Notes under the pieces: generated by a model | What the model was told of the DNA's origin: nothing | Database searches by the model: none | What the model saw: only the letters and a program-made list of their open reading frames with translations | Shown: piece after piece, positions 1 to 11,039 of the stretch | How the letters are laid out: every line of letters starts with the position of its first letter | How positions within the stretch are numbered: position 1 is the stretch's first letter | Assembly: GCA_029747015.1 (NCBI GenBank) | Contig: JAKOGI010000349.1 | Coordinates: forward strand, 184,501-248,500 | Direction: 5' to 3' | Length of the DNA stretch: 64,000 bases | Origin: Carnegiea gigantea | Lineage: Eukaryota > Streptophyta > Magnoliopsida > Caryophyllales > Cactaceae | Translations under genes and position numbers: made by a program

Positions 1-911
1 GGGAGAGTGGAGGTTTTCTTGGAAGGAGGAGGAGGAGATTGGGTTTGTTCTTCTGAGGACTCGGAGAACACCGGGGTCCCCTGTTCAAAGAGGGTGTTCT
101 TAGTAGCAGAGGAATCTGAAGAATCCTCAGAGGAAGAGGAAATTTCCTCTATTACCGAAGTAGTTGATTTTGTGGTACGCGGAGTAGACTGAAAAGCAAT
201 TCGGGTAGATTTGCGGGTTGATTGGGCAATTTTTGGAGGAGAGGGGGCTGAGGTTTTTGAGGTTTGAGGCCTTGGTTGTGGCCTTGATCTAGGCGTTCTG
301 CTACGCCTAGCCACTGTTTTGACCCTTTTTCTCTTCTCTCCGGATTGAGGAACCGGAGTCACTGATTCGGTTGCTGCAGGAGGGATGTCCATGCCACTAC
401 TTCCCCCTGCCTCAAGAGACTGCTCAGCCGAGTCTCCTTGAAGACCAACTCCCAAATCGTCCTTAAACACCTCCTCATAGGATTCAGACCTTGTTTCGGG
501 TACTGTTTCTTTTTCAGGAAACAGCCCGAAAGAACAGGGCTCAAAGAAATCAAAGAAACCAACATGGGACTCAAAGGCTTCATCTTGGGACCCAAGATTG
601 CCACCAATTTCCCCAGTTGAAGCAAAGTTCTGGGGACAAACAGTCGATCCCTCAAACACCACCAATTCCCAACCAAAATGGTATGGAATATCTTTCAAAC
701 CCAAGCCCACTGATTTCAGGTCGACACTCTTCAAAAATCCAAAAGGTTTGAAGCTGATTGGGCGAGGAGGAGTGGAAGGTTTACCTTCTAGAATCGCTAT
801 TAAAAATGGCGAGAAGGCAACAGGGGCAGGACCTGTTCGTGAGGCTGGTGCGGGTGTCCTGCTACCCTGAGATTTTGAACCAGAACTTCCAGAGCCGTTG
901 AAGGAAGCCAT
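1..911 (-). CDS. Env-position ORF of the Sirevirus, partial (C-terminus off the left edge)
   Basis: An ATG at 911-909 opens a minus-strand frame that stays open to the window edge, at least 303 codons. The protein starts MASFNGSGSSGSKSQGSR. It has a Ser/Pro/Thr-rich N-terminus, a middle part with segments such as FKPFGFLKSVDLKSVGLGLK and YHFGWELVVFEG, then an acidic stretch. Next come a basic KRKRVKTVARRSRTPRSRP run near residues 190-210, repeated STRKSTRIAF-like motifs and a Ser/Glu-rich tail. It follows pol on the same strand by about 450 nt, where Sireviruses carry an env-like or accessory ORF. I see no signal peptide or membrane segment in the visible part. The basic run could be nuclear-localising or nucleic-acid binding. 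The function is unknown; it may instead belong to the 'putative plant transposon protein' family. Confidence 0.7.
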   Translation of the reverse strand, partial: MASFNGSGSSGSKSQGSRTPAPASRTGPAPVAFSPFLIAILEGKPSTPPRPISFKPFGFLKSVDLKSVGLGLKDIPYHFGWELVVFEGSTVCPQNFASTGEIGGNLGSQDEAFESHVGFFDFFEPCSFGLFPEKETVPETRSESYEEVFKDDLGVGLQGDSAEQSLEAGGSSGMDIPPAATESVTPVPQSGEKRKRVKTVARRSRTPRSRPQPRPQTSKTSAPSPPKIAQSTRKSTRIAFQSTPRTTKSTTSVIEEISSSSEDSSDSSATKNTLFEQGTPVFSESSEEQTQSPPPPSKKTSTL

Positions 912-1365
912 TTGAGCAAGAATTGGAGAGAGATTAGGGTTTGAGTGAAAGGAAATTGCCGGGTATTCGAGAGAGAGAGAGAGGTGTGATGAGAGAGAGA
1001 GGCAAAGATTTGGAGATTTAAAGAGAGAGAGCATGCCAAATCTTTAAAGATTTACCCGTTACAACGGGTAGATCATTACTAGCCACCCGCGCATGCCTCG
1101 GGAAGGAGGAAAATTTAAAGGCTAGACACAACTTGTTTCACATACTAACAATTAAGGAGCGTACCTGTTCTTGCTGCTTGATCTTGGAGGAGATTCAACG
1201 GTAATAAGATAATAAAGGTAATCATATTAAATTTAAACGAATGTCAGCAGCTGCAAATAATGCACATATACTAAAATAGCACAGAATTGATTGCAAACAA
1301 TTTTTATTAAACACATTGTACCTTCAACCTATGGAAGTTACAAACAGGGGGAGAGAACAAGGTAC
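912..1365 (-). other. Non-coding spacer between pol and env-position ORF
   Basis: About 450 nt inside the Sirevirus. It holds a GA/CT-rich microsatellite-like stretch (about 970-1032) and a short inverted repeat around the CCCGTTACAACGGG motif at about 1054-1067. No coding signal is seen. Confidence 0.5.
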
Positions 1366-4300
1366 TTAGGTTGTTTCAATCAAATCTAGTTCAAGTGTAT
1401 TTTTCTCAAATTGATCTCTACTTAGCGCCTTGGTGAATATATCAGCAATTTGGTTTTCTGTGGCACAAAAATTCATTGAGATCAACCCTTTTTCAACATT
1501 GTCTCTTAAGAAATGATGACGTATGTCAATATGTTTAGTTCTTTTATGTTGACACGGATTTTTGGCAATATTAATTGCACTTGTGTTATCACAAAAAATA
1601 GGTATGCATCCAGTGTCAACACAAAAGTCTTTGAGTTGTTGTCTTATCCACAGTAATTGAGCACAACATGAAGCAGCTGCAATATATTCAGCTTCTGCTG
1701 TGGACATGGCAACTGAATGTTGTTTCTTGGTTGCCCAAGATACCAAACAAGGTCCAAGGAAATGAGCCATACCTGAGGTGCTTTTCCTATCAACCAAGAA
1801 TCCTGCATAGTCAGCATCAGCATATCCAACAAGATCAAAATTGCAACCTCTAGGATACCATAGAGCTAAATCAGGTGTATGCTTTAAATATCTTAGTATC
1901 CGTTTAACAGCCTTAAGATGAGTCTCTTTAGGGCAAGACTGAAAACGGGCACATAACCCAACACTGAAAACAATGTCAGGTCTACTAGCGGTGAGGTATA
2001 AAAGTGACCCTATCATGCCTCTATAGAGTTTCTCCTTAACTGAGGGGCTCCCATCATCCATTACCAACTTGGTTGAAGGAAAAATGGGAGTATCTATGGG
2101 CTTGGCCGACTCCATTCCAAAACGCTTAAGTAGTTCCTTGATATACTTTTGTTGATGGATCATGGTGCCGTTTGAAGTTTGCTTGATTTGTAAGCCTAAG
2201 AAAAAGTTAAGCTCACCCATCATGCTCATTTCAAACTTACTCCTCATCATTTTTGAAAAATCATTACATAGATCATGATGAGTTGCACAAAATATAATAT
2301 CATCGACATATACTTAGACAACCAACAAATGTTTCCCCTTAGATTTTAGAAACAAGGTATTGTCTACCTTGTCTCTTCTAAAATCATTTTCAAGTAAAAA
2401 GCTTGACAAGCGTTCATACCAAGCTCTAGGAGCTTGTTTTAGACCATAAAGAGCTTTGTCAAGTTGAAAAACATGGTTTGGAAATTCACTGTTTTCAAAA
2501 CCAAGGGGTTGTTTGACATACACCTCTTCTTTAAGGTATCCGTTTAGGAATGCACTTTTGACATCCATTTGATATAGCTTAATCTCCATATGAGCTGCAA
2601 AGGCTATTAGGATACGAATAGCCTCAATCCTAGCAGCAGGTGCGAAGGTTTCTTCATAATCGATCCCTTCTTCCTGATTGTAGCCTTGAACCACCAGCCA
2701 TGCCTTGTTCCTAGTAACTGTTCCGGACTCGTCCAGCTCGTTCCGAAACACCCACTTGGTTCCAATGATTGTTCTATCTGCAGGCTGGGGTACAAGGTGC
2801 CATACCTTGTTCCTTTCAAATTGGTGAAGCTCTTCTTGCATTGCTGTGACCCAATCTGCATCTGCAAGAGCTTCATTGACATTCTTTGGCTCAATGTTAG
2901 AGAGAAATGCATAGAAAGCACAAAAATTCTTAAGCTTAGATCTCGTTTGCACCCCAGTATTTATATCAGACAAGATTTGATCAGGGGGTGTGAACGATGA
3001 TGCTTCCAAGGTCGTGGAGTTAGGGGATCCACAGACACACTTTCTACTCTAGCTTGGATACTTGAAGAATCAGGTTCAGAAACAACTCTTGAGCCTGTTC
3101 CTGCACCTGTTTGCAGGCCTGTTCCTGAGGAACTGGACTGGTGTTGTCCCGAACAGGGTTCAACGTTGCTTCCCCCTGTTTGGTCCTCACCTTGCCTGCC
3201 GTTCTGAGGAACAGCTTGAGAACCCGTTTTCTCCACGGTGATCTTACCTTGTTCATCTTGGTGCAACACTTCTTTTCGAACAAGACCTAATTTAAATCCT
3301 TCCTCCTGTGCATCATTCTTGCTCAACGAGTTAGATTCATCAAAAAGCACATGCACACTTTCCTCAACACACAAGGTTCTTTTGTTAAACACTTTGTATG
3401 CCTTACTATGTGAGGAATAACCGAGAAATATTGCCTCATCACTCCTAGGATCAAACTTCCCTAAGGCATCCTTCCCATTGTTATGCACAAAACACCTACA
3501 ACCGAATGTTCTTAAATGCATGATGTTGGGCTTTCTACCTTTGAAAAGTTCATAGGGAGTTTTGTTTAAAATAGGTCTAATCATGCATCTATTTATAATG
3601 TAGCATGATGTGTTCAAAGCTTCTGCCCAAAAGTCCCTAGGAAGACCACTAGCAATAAGCATTGTTCTAGTCATGTCTTCTAGGGTGCGATTTTTGCACT
3701 CAACCACCCCGTTCTGTTGGGGTGTTCTTGGGGCTAAGAAGTTATGATCAACACCATGTGCATTACAATAGTTTGTAAAGCTTGCATTTTCAAATTCAGT
3801 ACCATGATCAGACCTTAAACTAACTAAAGAGTGTCCTACTTTCCTTTCAACCCTTTTGAGAAAGGCAATAAAATTCTCAAAAGTTTCATCCTTGGATGCC
3901 AAGAACAGGGTCCAAGTAAATCGAGAGTAATCATCCACTACAACCAGCACATACCTCTTCCCACCTCTACTTGCTATCCTCATAGGACCACATTGATCAA
4001 TGTGTAACATTTTGAGAGGTCGGGTAGTGCTAACACAATTTTTGGATTTAAAAGACGATCTGACTTGTTTGCCTTTTGCACAAGCTTCACAAACCTTGTC
4101 ATCATTGAATTTGATGGAAGGTAGTCCAACAACTAGGTCTTTGGAAACAAGTTTGTTCAAAAGAGTGAGACTTGCATGACCTAGTCTCTTGTGCCAGAGC
4201 ATTATATCATCATTTAAAGCGCCCAAACAAGTCAAATTGTTTTGGGGAAGTGTGGAAATACATACTTTGTAAACATTTTTATGATGCTTCCCCCGTAACA

Positions 4301-4676
4301 CGACATCTCCTGTGTTTGAGTTTACAACCAAGCAACGTGTTGGTGAGAACACTACTAGGTTGTTCTTGTCACACAGTTGGGACACACTAAGCAGATTGTG
4401 CTTTAAGCCATCAACTAGATAGACATTATCAATTGAGTGGGAATGGGACTCACCAACCCTACCTATACTGACAATTGTCCCAGACTTGCCGTTTCCAAAC
4501 GCCACACTCCCACCATCCGAAGCTGTAAGTGAGAGAAAGTTGAATTTTTCACCGGTCATATGCCTCGAACACCCACTATCAACATACCACAGCTGCTTGT
4601 TTTTAAGGTTGTTCCCTAGGCTGTTTGTTGGGTTATTTGCTGGGTTGTTCTCTCTCACTTTTGCCAGCAAAACAAA
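1366..4676 (-). pseudogene. pol: Sirevirus pol (protease-integrase-RT-RNase H), broken by three lesions
   Basis: The frame follows gag directly after one TGA. In order: aspartic protease (WYVDSGCSRHMTG); gag-pre-integrase zinc finger (WHKRLGHAS ... CEACAKGK); integrase core with D in LHIDQCGPM, D in RSDHGTEFEN and E in NGVVECKNR. The last two acidic residues are 35 apart, as in DD35E integrases. RT follows with [33 protein letters not shown] and YVDDIIF, then RNase H with DADYAG, AEAEY, FCDNTSAI and TKHIDIRHHFLRD. Lesions: (1) TGA at 4679-4677 between gag and pol, in the same frame; (2) a one-base frame change at about 2983 in the integrase-RT spacer; (3) a TAA at 2313-2311 directly before the YVDD active site. 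The domains are otherwise complete. The TGA might be programmed in some relatives, but more likely all three are decay. Confidence 0.92.
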
Positions 4677-6434
4677 TCAAGGGTTAGTTTTGGGAACCCA
4701 GATCCACTTGGGTCCCATTCTTTTAGACAGATAAATCTCATCTTTCCTAATCCAGATTTGTTTTACATAACCTTCATTTCTTTTAATGGCATACCTTCTT
4801 GAAGGACAAGTGTACTGATAATGACCGGTTTTACCACAATGAAAGCAAACAATATTTTTAGGTAATCCAACATACTTTCTATTGACTGGGTAAGAGGTCC
4901 TTTTAGGAGCAAAACCTAGTCCCTTTTTATTTTGACTGTGGTGAGTGTTTAGCCATTCAAGCGCTTTTGAGGACTTGTTCCATAGCCTGTTTGTGGCGAG
5001 ATCATATTCCAATTTTTTTATTTTCGCCAACAGGTTCTTGTTTTCAGCAAGTAAGGACTCAACCTTTTCTTTCAACTCTAGGGATTCCTTTTCTGCTTTG
5101 GCTAAAGTAACAGAGTGAGTCTCTTCTTTCAAGATCAAGGATTCCTTGAAGTTTTGGTGTAAAAAGGATATTTTCTTTTCAACCTCGAGTTTTTCACTCT
5201 TGAGGATCTCATTTTCTAGTTCTAGGTCTCGGACATCTCTTTTCAATTCTGCACAAGTATCCATCAATGAATACAACAATTCTTCAAGAGTTGCCTTATT
5301 GAGACCACGTACCTTGTTCTTGAGATCAGTAAGGCTGTTTGTTGACTCATCATCTGAATCCGTGTCACTTTGTGCCATGAGAGCTACAGCACCTTCATCA
5401 GTTTCAGACTCTTCTTCATCTTCAGAGGAGTCACCCCAGGCAGCCAGCATTGCTTTCGAGAATCGTTTCCCAGAACTGTTTGCAGCTTGTTTTCTACCTT
5501 GTTTCCTGGGGTGTTCGTGCTCTTGCTCTTCTCGAAGTAAGGGACAGTTTTTCACTATGTGGTCTGTTTTGCCACATTTGAAACACCCAGTAAACTGTTC
5601 TCGGGGGGTGTTTCTGGTTTTGTTGAAATCCTTCCTTTTGTTGTTTTCTTTGACTTTCTTGAAGAATTTCTTGAACTTTCGAGTCATCATAGCCATCTCT
5701 TCTTCCTCAAGATCAGAATCATCATCTTCTTGTGCTTTTAAGGCAAGTCCTCGATCTTTCTTCATCTCCTCTTTCTGTTGAGAATTTTTTCTCAGTTCGT
5801 ATGTTTGGAGATTACCAATCAACTCGTCTAGGGTGATCTTGTTCATGTCTTTGGCTTCTTGGATGGCTGTTACCTTGGCTTCCCATGATCGAGGCAAAAT
5901 CCTTAGAATTTTCCTTACCAACTCTTCAGTGGTGAAGGATTTTCCCAGGGATTTTAACTCGTTTGTTATGTGAGTGAAGCGGGTATACATATCCATCACA
6001 TTCTCACGATCACCCATATCAAACAACTCGTATTGTCCCATGACTAACTCAATGCGTGATTGTTTGACTTGACTTGTTCCTTCATGAGCTACTTGTAAAG
6101 CATTCCATATTTCTTGAGCTGACTCACATTCTGAGATGCGAGTATATTCATCGGGTCCTAGGCCAAAATAGAGAAGTTTCTTGGCCTTGGCATTCTTTTC
6201 CATTTTCTTATAATCCTCAGCATCATATTCAGTAGGATCTTTGGGAACCTTTTTTCCATCTTCAAGAACTTTCACGGGAACAAGGGGCCCGTTCTTGATG
6301 AGCATCCATAACTTGTAATCTTCAGCTTGTATATAGTTCTCCATCTTGTTCTTCCACCAACTGTAGTGTTGGCCATTGAAATAAGGTGGTCGAGTGATGG
6401 ATTGGCCCTCAAGTATGCCTTGTGGTGTACTCAT
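4677..6434 (-). CDS. gag: Sirevirus Gag polyprotein, 585 aa
   Basis: Gag packages the element RNA into cytoplasmic virus-like particles. The ATG at 6434 lies 43 nt from the PBS, and the frame is intact for 585 codons. The N-terminus has the DUF4219-like PPYFNGQHYSWWKNKME motif (about residues 16-32), followed by a UBN2-type gag domain to about residue 215. The first CCHC zinc knuckle, CFKCGKTDHIVKNC, is near residue 285. An acidic stretch follows at about 335-370, then a long predicted coiled coil with regular Leu/Glu/Lys spacing at about 385-490. The second knuckle, CFHCGKTGHYQYTC, is near residue 545. Two knuckles plus a coiled coil are typical of Sirevirus Gag and longer than usual Copia Gags. 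The frame ends in TGA and pol continues in the same frame. Confidence 0.93.
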   Translation of the reverse strand: MSTPQGILEGQSITRPPYFNGQHYSWWKNKMENYIQAEDYKLWMLIKNGPLVPVKVLEDGKKVPKDPTEYDAEDYKKMEKNAKAKKLLYFGLGPDEYTRISECESAQEIWNALQVAHEGTSQVKQSRIELVMGQYELFDMGDRENVMDMYTRFTHITNELKSLGKSFTTEELVRKILRILPRSWEAKVTAIQEAKDMNKITLDELIGNLQTYELRKNSQQKEEMKKDRGLALKAQEDDDSDLEEEEMAMMTRKFKKFFKKVKENNKRKDFNKTRNTPREQFTGCFKCGKTDHIVKNCPLLREEQEHEHPRKQGRKQAANSSGKRFSKAMLAAWGDSSEDEEESETDEGAVALMAQSDTDSDDESTNSLTDLKNKVRGLNKATLEELLYSLMDTCAELKRDVRDLELENEILKSEKLEVEKKISFLHQNFKESLILKEETHSVTLAKAEKESLELKEKVESLLAENKNLLAKIKKLEYDLATNRLWNKSSKALEWLNTHHSQNKKGLGFAPKRTSYPVNRKYVGLPKNIVCFHCGKTGHYQYTCPSRRYAIKRNEGYVKQIWIRKDEIYLSKRMGPKWIWVPKTNP

Positions 6435-6476
6435 TTTCAGAATCTCTCAAGGTGTTAACCTTTTAGAAGAGAACCT

Positions 6477-6488
6477 GCTCTGATACCA
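6477..6488 (-). other. Primer binding site, initiator Met-tRNA
   Basis: On the minus strand it reads TGGTATCAGAGC, complementary to the 3' end of initiator Met-tRNA. It lies 2 nt from the LTR and 43 nt before the gag ATG. It is where minus-strand cDNA synthesis would start. Confidence 0.93.
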
Positions 6489-6490
6489 CT

Positions 6491-8101
6491 TGTTGAATTC
6501 TAAGAGTACACGACCACAAGAGGGGGGTGAATTGTGGTGTCCGATTTTCGCCTATTTACTGACAAACAGCCTTAGACCCTGATTGCAGAGATTGTTTCTG
6601 AATGACAAACAGTCTTGGGCCTTGTTTGCAGTGGCTGTTCCCAATTGGTTCAGAAGCGAAAATCAAGTAGATAAAAGCGGAAATAAAGCACACACGATTT
6701 TTACGTGGAAAACACCTCTAGCCCAACTGAGGTGTGAAAAACCACGACCTACCTCGTGTAGGATTTAACCACTTCACTAACGGGCTGAACACATTACAAA
6801 ACTAACACTCCTTGTTATAACTTGTAACCCACGTAACCTTCTTCTCTAAGACAGGTTACACCACGTCCAAATATCTCTAGATTCGACACGTCCAAAGTCC
6901 ACACGACTAAGGACACACTCACTCACTTTTGATCTGAGATCAAGGATACAAAACACCTTACTGGGGTGCTTCTGACTTAAGCAGATGTAAGGTACAATGA
7001 AGTCCTAGTATGCCAATAGTTTTGAAAGCTCAATTTTTGCACAATCTTGTCACGGTTTTTTTCTTTTGAAATGTAGCTCCAGAAATCTCAATGTGTTTGT
7101 GAAAGAAACCGATTTTTCCCTTGTGTATCTCTGCCGAAAGGAGTGAAAAGATTTTCTTATTTAAGCAAGCAAACCCAACGGCTAACTCCTTCAAAAAAGA
7201 TAGAAAAATCTTCTGATTTTAGCAGCTTAGAAGATTTCTTCAGATTTCCAACGGCTAGGAACAAAGAAGATAAGATTCTCCTAAAATATAGGGATTTGAT
7301 ACTCACGGGATAAAAACTGATTAGCCACTTAATATAGCCGTGTAATTTAGCCCAAAAAAGGATAAAAATCTTGGTTTCAAAATTTGAATCAATCATGGCC
7401 TAAAAATAAGGAATAAAGATTTTTCGGATTTTGAAAAAAATCTCTAGCAAAAATGGTTTTGCAATCTGCTACATATATATAATAAATAATAATCTTTTTA
7501 GGACTTAACTAATCAGCCTAGGATTTCATAAAAGGATTCTTAGAGCAGCCAGCCAACCAAAAGAAATTTTTAGGTAAAACGGATGTGGCCGCTGCAGTTT
7601 CAGAAACACCCTAGGCACCCTGTTTGCAGGGTTGTTTGGAAATGGTGTTCTGAAGCAAATCTCGAAAATCGTTTCAAGAAGTGTTAGATTTAGACTTTCA
7701 AGATTGGTATATTAACAAGAATCTGAAAGATAAAACCTAAATCAAGTCGAGACTTCTTGTTGTAAGAATTAGTCATCTTGTTGAGGATGGATGTGCAACT
7801 CCAAACACCTGGGTCACCTTGATTACTCGGGTGATCTTGTATCGCTGAATGTAGGAACTTGGTCTTTAAGACTTAGTCAGCTGTTGTCGAGATTTGTTGT
7901 GTGCTGATCTTTGTGTCACTGAAACTTGGAACCTGTTCTTAAAACTTGTTCTCAACATTTAGTAGACAGAACAGGTAAGTAGGATCAATACAAACAACTG
8001 TGTAGGACCTGTTTGGAGAGCTTGTTTGGAACAACATTACTCAAGCAAGTATGCTACACTTGGATTTGTTATCATCAAAACTTTATACAGTTAGTTCAAC
8101 A
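6491..8101 (-). mobile_element. 5' LTR of the Sirevirus (1611 bp)
   Basis: On the plus strand it begins TGTTGAATTC and ends TTAGTTCAACA, giving 7-bp terminal inverted repeats with TG...CA ends. The PBS sits 2 bp from its inner end. A TATATATA stretch at about 7473-7481 could be the LTR promoter TATA box, but the transcription start cannot be seen. The candidate target-site pentamer on the right is TGCAC (8102-8106); its partner lies outside the window. Confidence 0.9.
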
Positions 8102-8331
8102 TGCACCCAATTATTGTCAGATTCTAAAGGCACCCAATTATTGTCAGATTCTAAAGGCACCATTCTTTTAGATCGAGGACTACAGTACGTAAACCCAAAG
8201 TATTCTGACAACTCAATCCCTGCCTTCTGAATTGTTTTCTTTGCATCTCTTTGAAGATCTAATATTTGATCCTTGTCTAAGTTAACATTCTTTATCAATA
8301 CCCTATGCCCTTCATAGCATACACTCAACAC
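8083..8331 (-). pseudogene. Unrecognised coding-like fragment
   Basis: A minus-strand ORF of 82 aa starts MLSVCYEGHRVLIKNVNLDK and runs through IQKAGIELSEYFGFTYC. A VPLESDNNW unit is then duplicated by the 27-bp repeat, and the frame ends inside the Sirevirus LTR. Its composition looks like a normal folded protein rather than transposon sequence, so it may be an exon of a host gene cut by the retrotransposon insertion. I do not recognise the family and see no upstream exon. The LTR-encoded last residues are certainly not original. Confidence 0.3.
8103..8156. repeat. Exact 27-bp tandem duplication next to the LTR end
   Basis: Two identical 27-bp units (8103-8129 and 8130-8156), each starting GCACCCAATTATTG, followed by the first bases of a third copy. 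The array begins 2 bp after the LTR. The unit is 9 codons long and keeps frame in the small minus-strand ORF that crosses it. Confidence 0.9.
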
Positions 8332-9452
8332 CTTAGTTTATTCAATCTATAGGACACAACAAGCAAACAACAACCAAGCATTCCCAAATTTCGTAATACA
8401 TAATTAAGACATGGCAAACAACAACGCATTCAAATATTATAAATTGGGAGCAAATAACTAAACAATTTCCCACCGGAACCTACATTAATATAATAACAAT
8501 CCCTAATCTAAATTATATATAATTCCTTGCCATCCCAAAACCCTAATCTGTATTTTTTAAACATGCGCCTCTATTTTCCACAAATTCAACCCCAATTCCC
8601 AAATATGTAAGGCCCACCCAAGTTCACAACAAATATTTACCCCTTTTCAAATCTAGCCCAATTCTCAAGAAGTTGTAGACTAAAAGTTAATTAACAATGT
8701 AATCGACCCCTTTATCAACATATGCAAGCCACATTTCCAAATGCTAAGCTTTTCAGCCACATACCTCCTTTTCCTAGGAAGATCCATTGTCGTTTTCCAT
8801 TATTTTCGAAGTGGGGACCAAATACCTCTGCTCAACTTGCCTCCACCAACAATTTTCCCCACCAACCAACCCTCTCACCTTTAATTGCCACCATACTTTG
8901 ATAGACAGTACAAGAACACAGAAGACAGAAAGAGGGACCTAGTATTTTGCTATTTTCAAATGTTGGACAATTATGGAAGAGAGAAGAGAGAAAAGGAGGT
9001 GAAGCAAGTGTAGGTTGTTGGGGATGGGGTAAAGGAGGATGAAGGATGTCGAATGACAGAGGAGAGAGAAATCGAACATGAGGGGCCTAGTCTTCCTCAT
9101 GTGTTTTATCTAAATTCATTTCGTGGGCAAGAGGGGCATTTTGGTCAAAAAATCTCAGAATTTCACTTAACTACTTGGAAATCAAACTTTGCTGTTGGAA
9201 ATGGACCAAAAAAATATTTATCCAAAGTACAATTATCTTAGAAATATTTATCAGAAAAAGTGGGTCCCCAAAATTATTTTACTGACCCACAATGAACTGT
9301 TTAGTAATTTTTTCATAAAGTGTCAAGACAAGTTAGAGATTTATAGTTCGGAGAGTTCAAGGTAACTATAATTATTACATATTAATACTTTGTATGCACT
9401 TGATTCATCATTATGATATTGTTTGACGTATTTGTTGTTTTTCTATGGGCAG
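8332..9452. other. Intergenic, nothing recognised
   Basis: AT-rich sequence with scattered short ORFs. No domain, terminal repeat or RNA gene was seen. The purine-rich block at about 8960-9080 has no obvious role. The 5' end of the CACTA element to the right was sought here and not found. Confidence 0.4.
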
Positions 9453-10695
9453 AAGTGGTTTACTTAGGATCCTATCCATGAGGACCGCATAAGGAAAAAT
9501 TTTGAGAACAGAGGCAATGCACGTTTGAGGGACTTCTTTGGCAAGGCAAGGAAGTACAACAAGCATCCCGCATGGCTTGGCGATGAGCAACGGAGAGGAC
9601 TCCAACAATATTGGACGAACGACTCGTACAAACATTTATGTGAAAAGGCTCAAAAAACCGGCTTGCTGACCCAGCTAGTCTTGGGCTATCTCTTCACACC
9701 TGTGGCTCGATTCCTATGCATGAGCATAGGAGGCGACTGGTGAGTAATTGTACAACCTACAACTTCTTCAAGTTATTTGGTTGATTGTGGTGGTTAACGT
9801 GATTTTCTAAATTTGTTTGAAACGTAGAGGGAGCAACTTGGGATAGAGCCTACAATTGTTGAATTATTTGCCTGTACTTACAAACTTCATGGCAAAGACG
9901 ATGGACCTTAGGTTGATAAGAAATTACAACAAACATACGTAAGTTATTCTCGATGGAAAAACCTAATTAGTGGTGCGTACACTTTTAATTTATTGAGTAT
10001 GATATATTTGAATTTTTGTAAATATATTGATATCTTAGGACTCCTTTGAGAAAGAATTTCAAAACATCATCAACTCTCAAGGGACCACAGACACCAGTTC
10101 CCAAGATCCATCTCAATCTCTTCCAAATCCAAACGAGTTGCAAGCGAAGGCCTATACAAACAAAAATGGCCGTATTTAGGGCATTGGAGGTGAGGCCTCA
10201 ACATTAGGGAGTCCTCCTTCTTCAGTCCCACTCAGCGAGCCGATATATTAAATTTAAACACTATTTGTATTTCAGTCATTAATAGAAACGTTGTGCACAA
10301 TGTTGCCTTAGATTGAGTTAAGTCATTATCATTAATGTATACTTCATATATATGCATGGTTTTTTGCAGGTACAGGTTAGGTTCCATCCCAACAGGATTT
10401 GAACGATTTAAGGGGCATAGTGACCAACTTGGACGATGAGCTTACTACGCAAGCTGAAAAGTATCGGATGCTTGAGGATAGGTATAAGCGATTAGAGGAG
10501 TCCAACGAAATGATGAGCCAGCAAATGATGAGTATGAATAAGCAAATGACAGTTTTTTTCCAAATGCAACAAGCTTCTAGTTCGGGCTCCCAACCTCCCT
10601 TCACTAATCCCCCACAACATGATGAAGATAATGAGGACGAGGATGAGGATGACAATGCTGATGAAGAGTATAATGATACTCATCTCGATGATTGA
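9453..10695 (+). pseudogene. Ptta/En/Spm-type plant transposase, broken
   Basis: Four exon-like blocks with canonical splice signals: 9453-9739 (donor GTGAGT), 9828-9938 (acceptor GTAG, donor GTAAGT), 10039-about 10252 (acceptor CTTAG), and about 10381-10695. Readable family motifs include RLRDFFGKARKYNKHP, HTCGSIPMHEHRRRL, REQLGIEPTIVELFACTYK and DSFEKEFQNII, matching the Transposase_24-like family of CACTA ORFs. The last block encodes a coiled coil (LDDELTTQAEKYRMLEDRYK) and an acidic tail (EDNEDEDEDDNADEE). Damage: a TAG early in block 1; a one-base loss in the A6 run at 9652-9657, after which the family motifs continue in another frame; a TAG in place of a likely Trp in block 2; and a TAG in block 3. 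It cannot make a full protein. Confidence 0.8.
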
Positions 10696-11039
10696 GCCCT
10701 CATGACTTGTGCTTCTTCCCTCTCTATTCCTTACTTATGTATACATTTATGTGCATTTCCATCTCTGTTTGCCTCTCTTTACCATGGTTTATTAAGTACA
10801 CCTATATTTTGAAGCACATATTGTATGAATTTATGGTGAATTGTGATGAGGCACTTGAAAGTATGTGGTTTGTATATGATGGTTGACTTTGTTGTTGGTT
10901 GACATTTATTGAAAGCACTTCCAACGAAGCATTGGTATTGAGGGGTTGTCCTCGATGTAGTTTCTTGCATGAAATGAATTGCATTTGCAATTTGAGGCAA
11001 TTGCATGAACAAAAAATTTATTTAAAGAAAAGTAAAACT

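Larger units (their letters stand above)
1..8101 (-). mobile_element. Sirevirus-like Copia LTR retrotransposon, 3' LTR outside window
   Basis: Read on the minus strand the order is 5' LTR (8101-6491), PBS complementary to initiator Met-tRNA, gag, pol (protease, integrase, RT, RNase H), an extra ORF, and then the left window edge. The LTR ends form inverted repeats, TGTTGAA and TTCAACA. The minus-strand LTR start carries a TTTGATGATAACAAA-like stretch typical of SIRE/Maximus LTRs. Two gag zinc knuckles, a long gag coiled coil and an ORF in the env position agree with Sirevirus. The 3' LTR must lie left of position 1, so age and target duplication cannot be read. Coding damage is light, which suggests a fairly recent insertion. 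Confidence 0.93.

Noticed and set aside
5146..5781. 211-aa plus-strand ORF, Ser/Phe-rich
   Set aside because: Antisense shadow of the intact gag coding region; no independent motifs.
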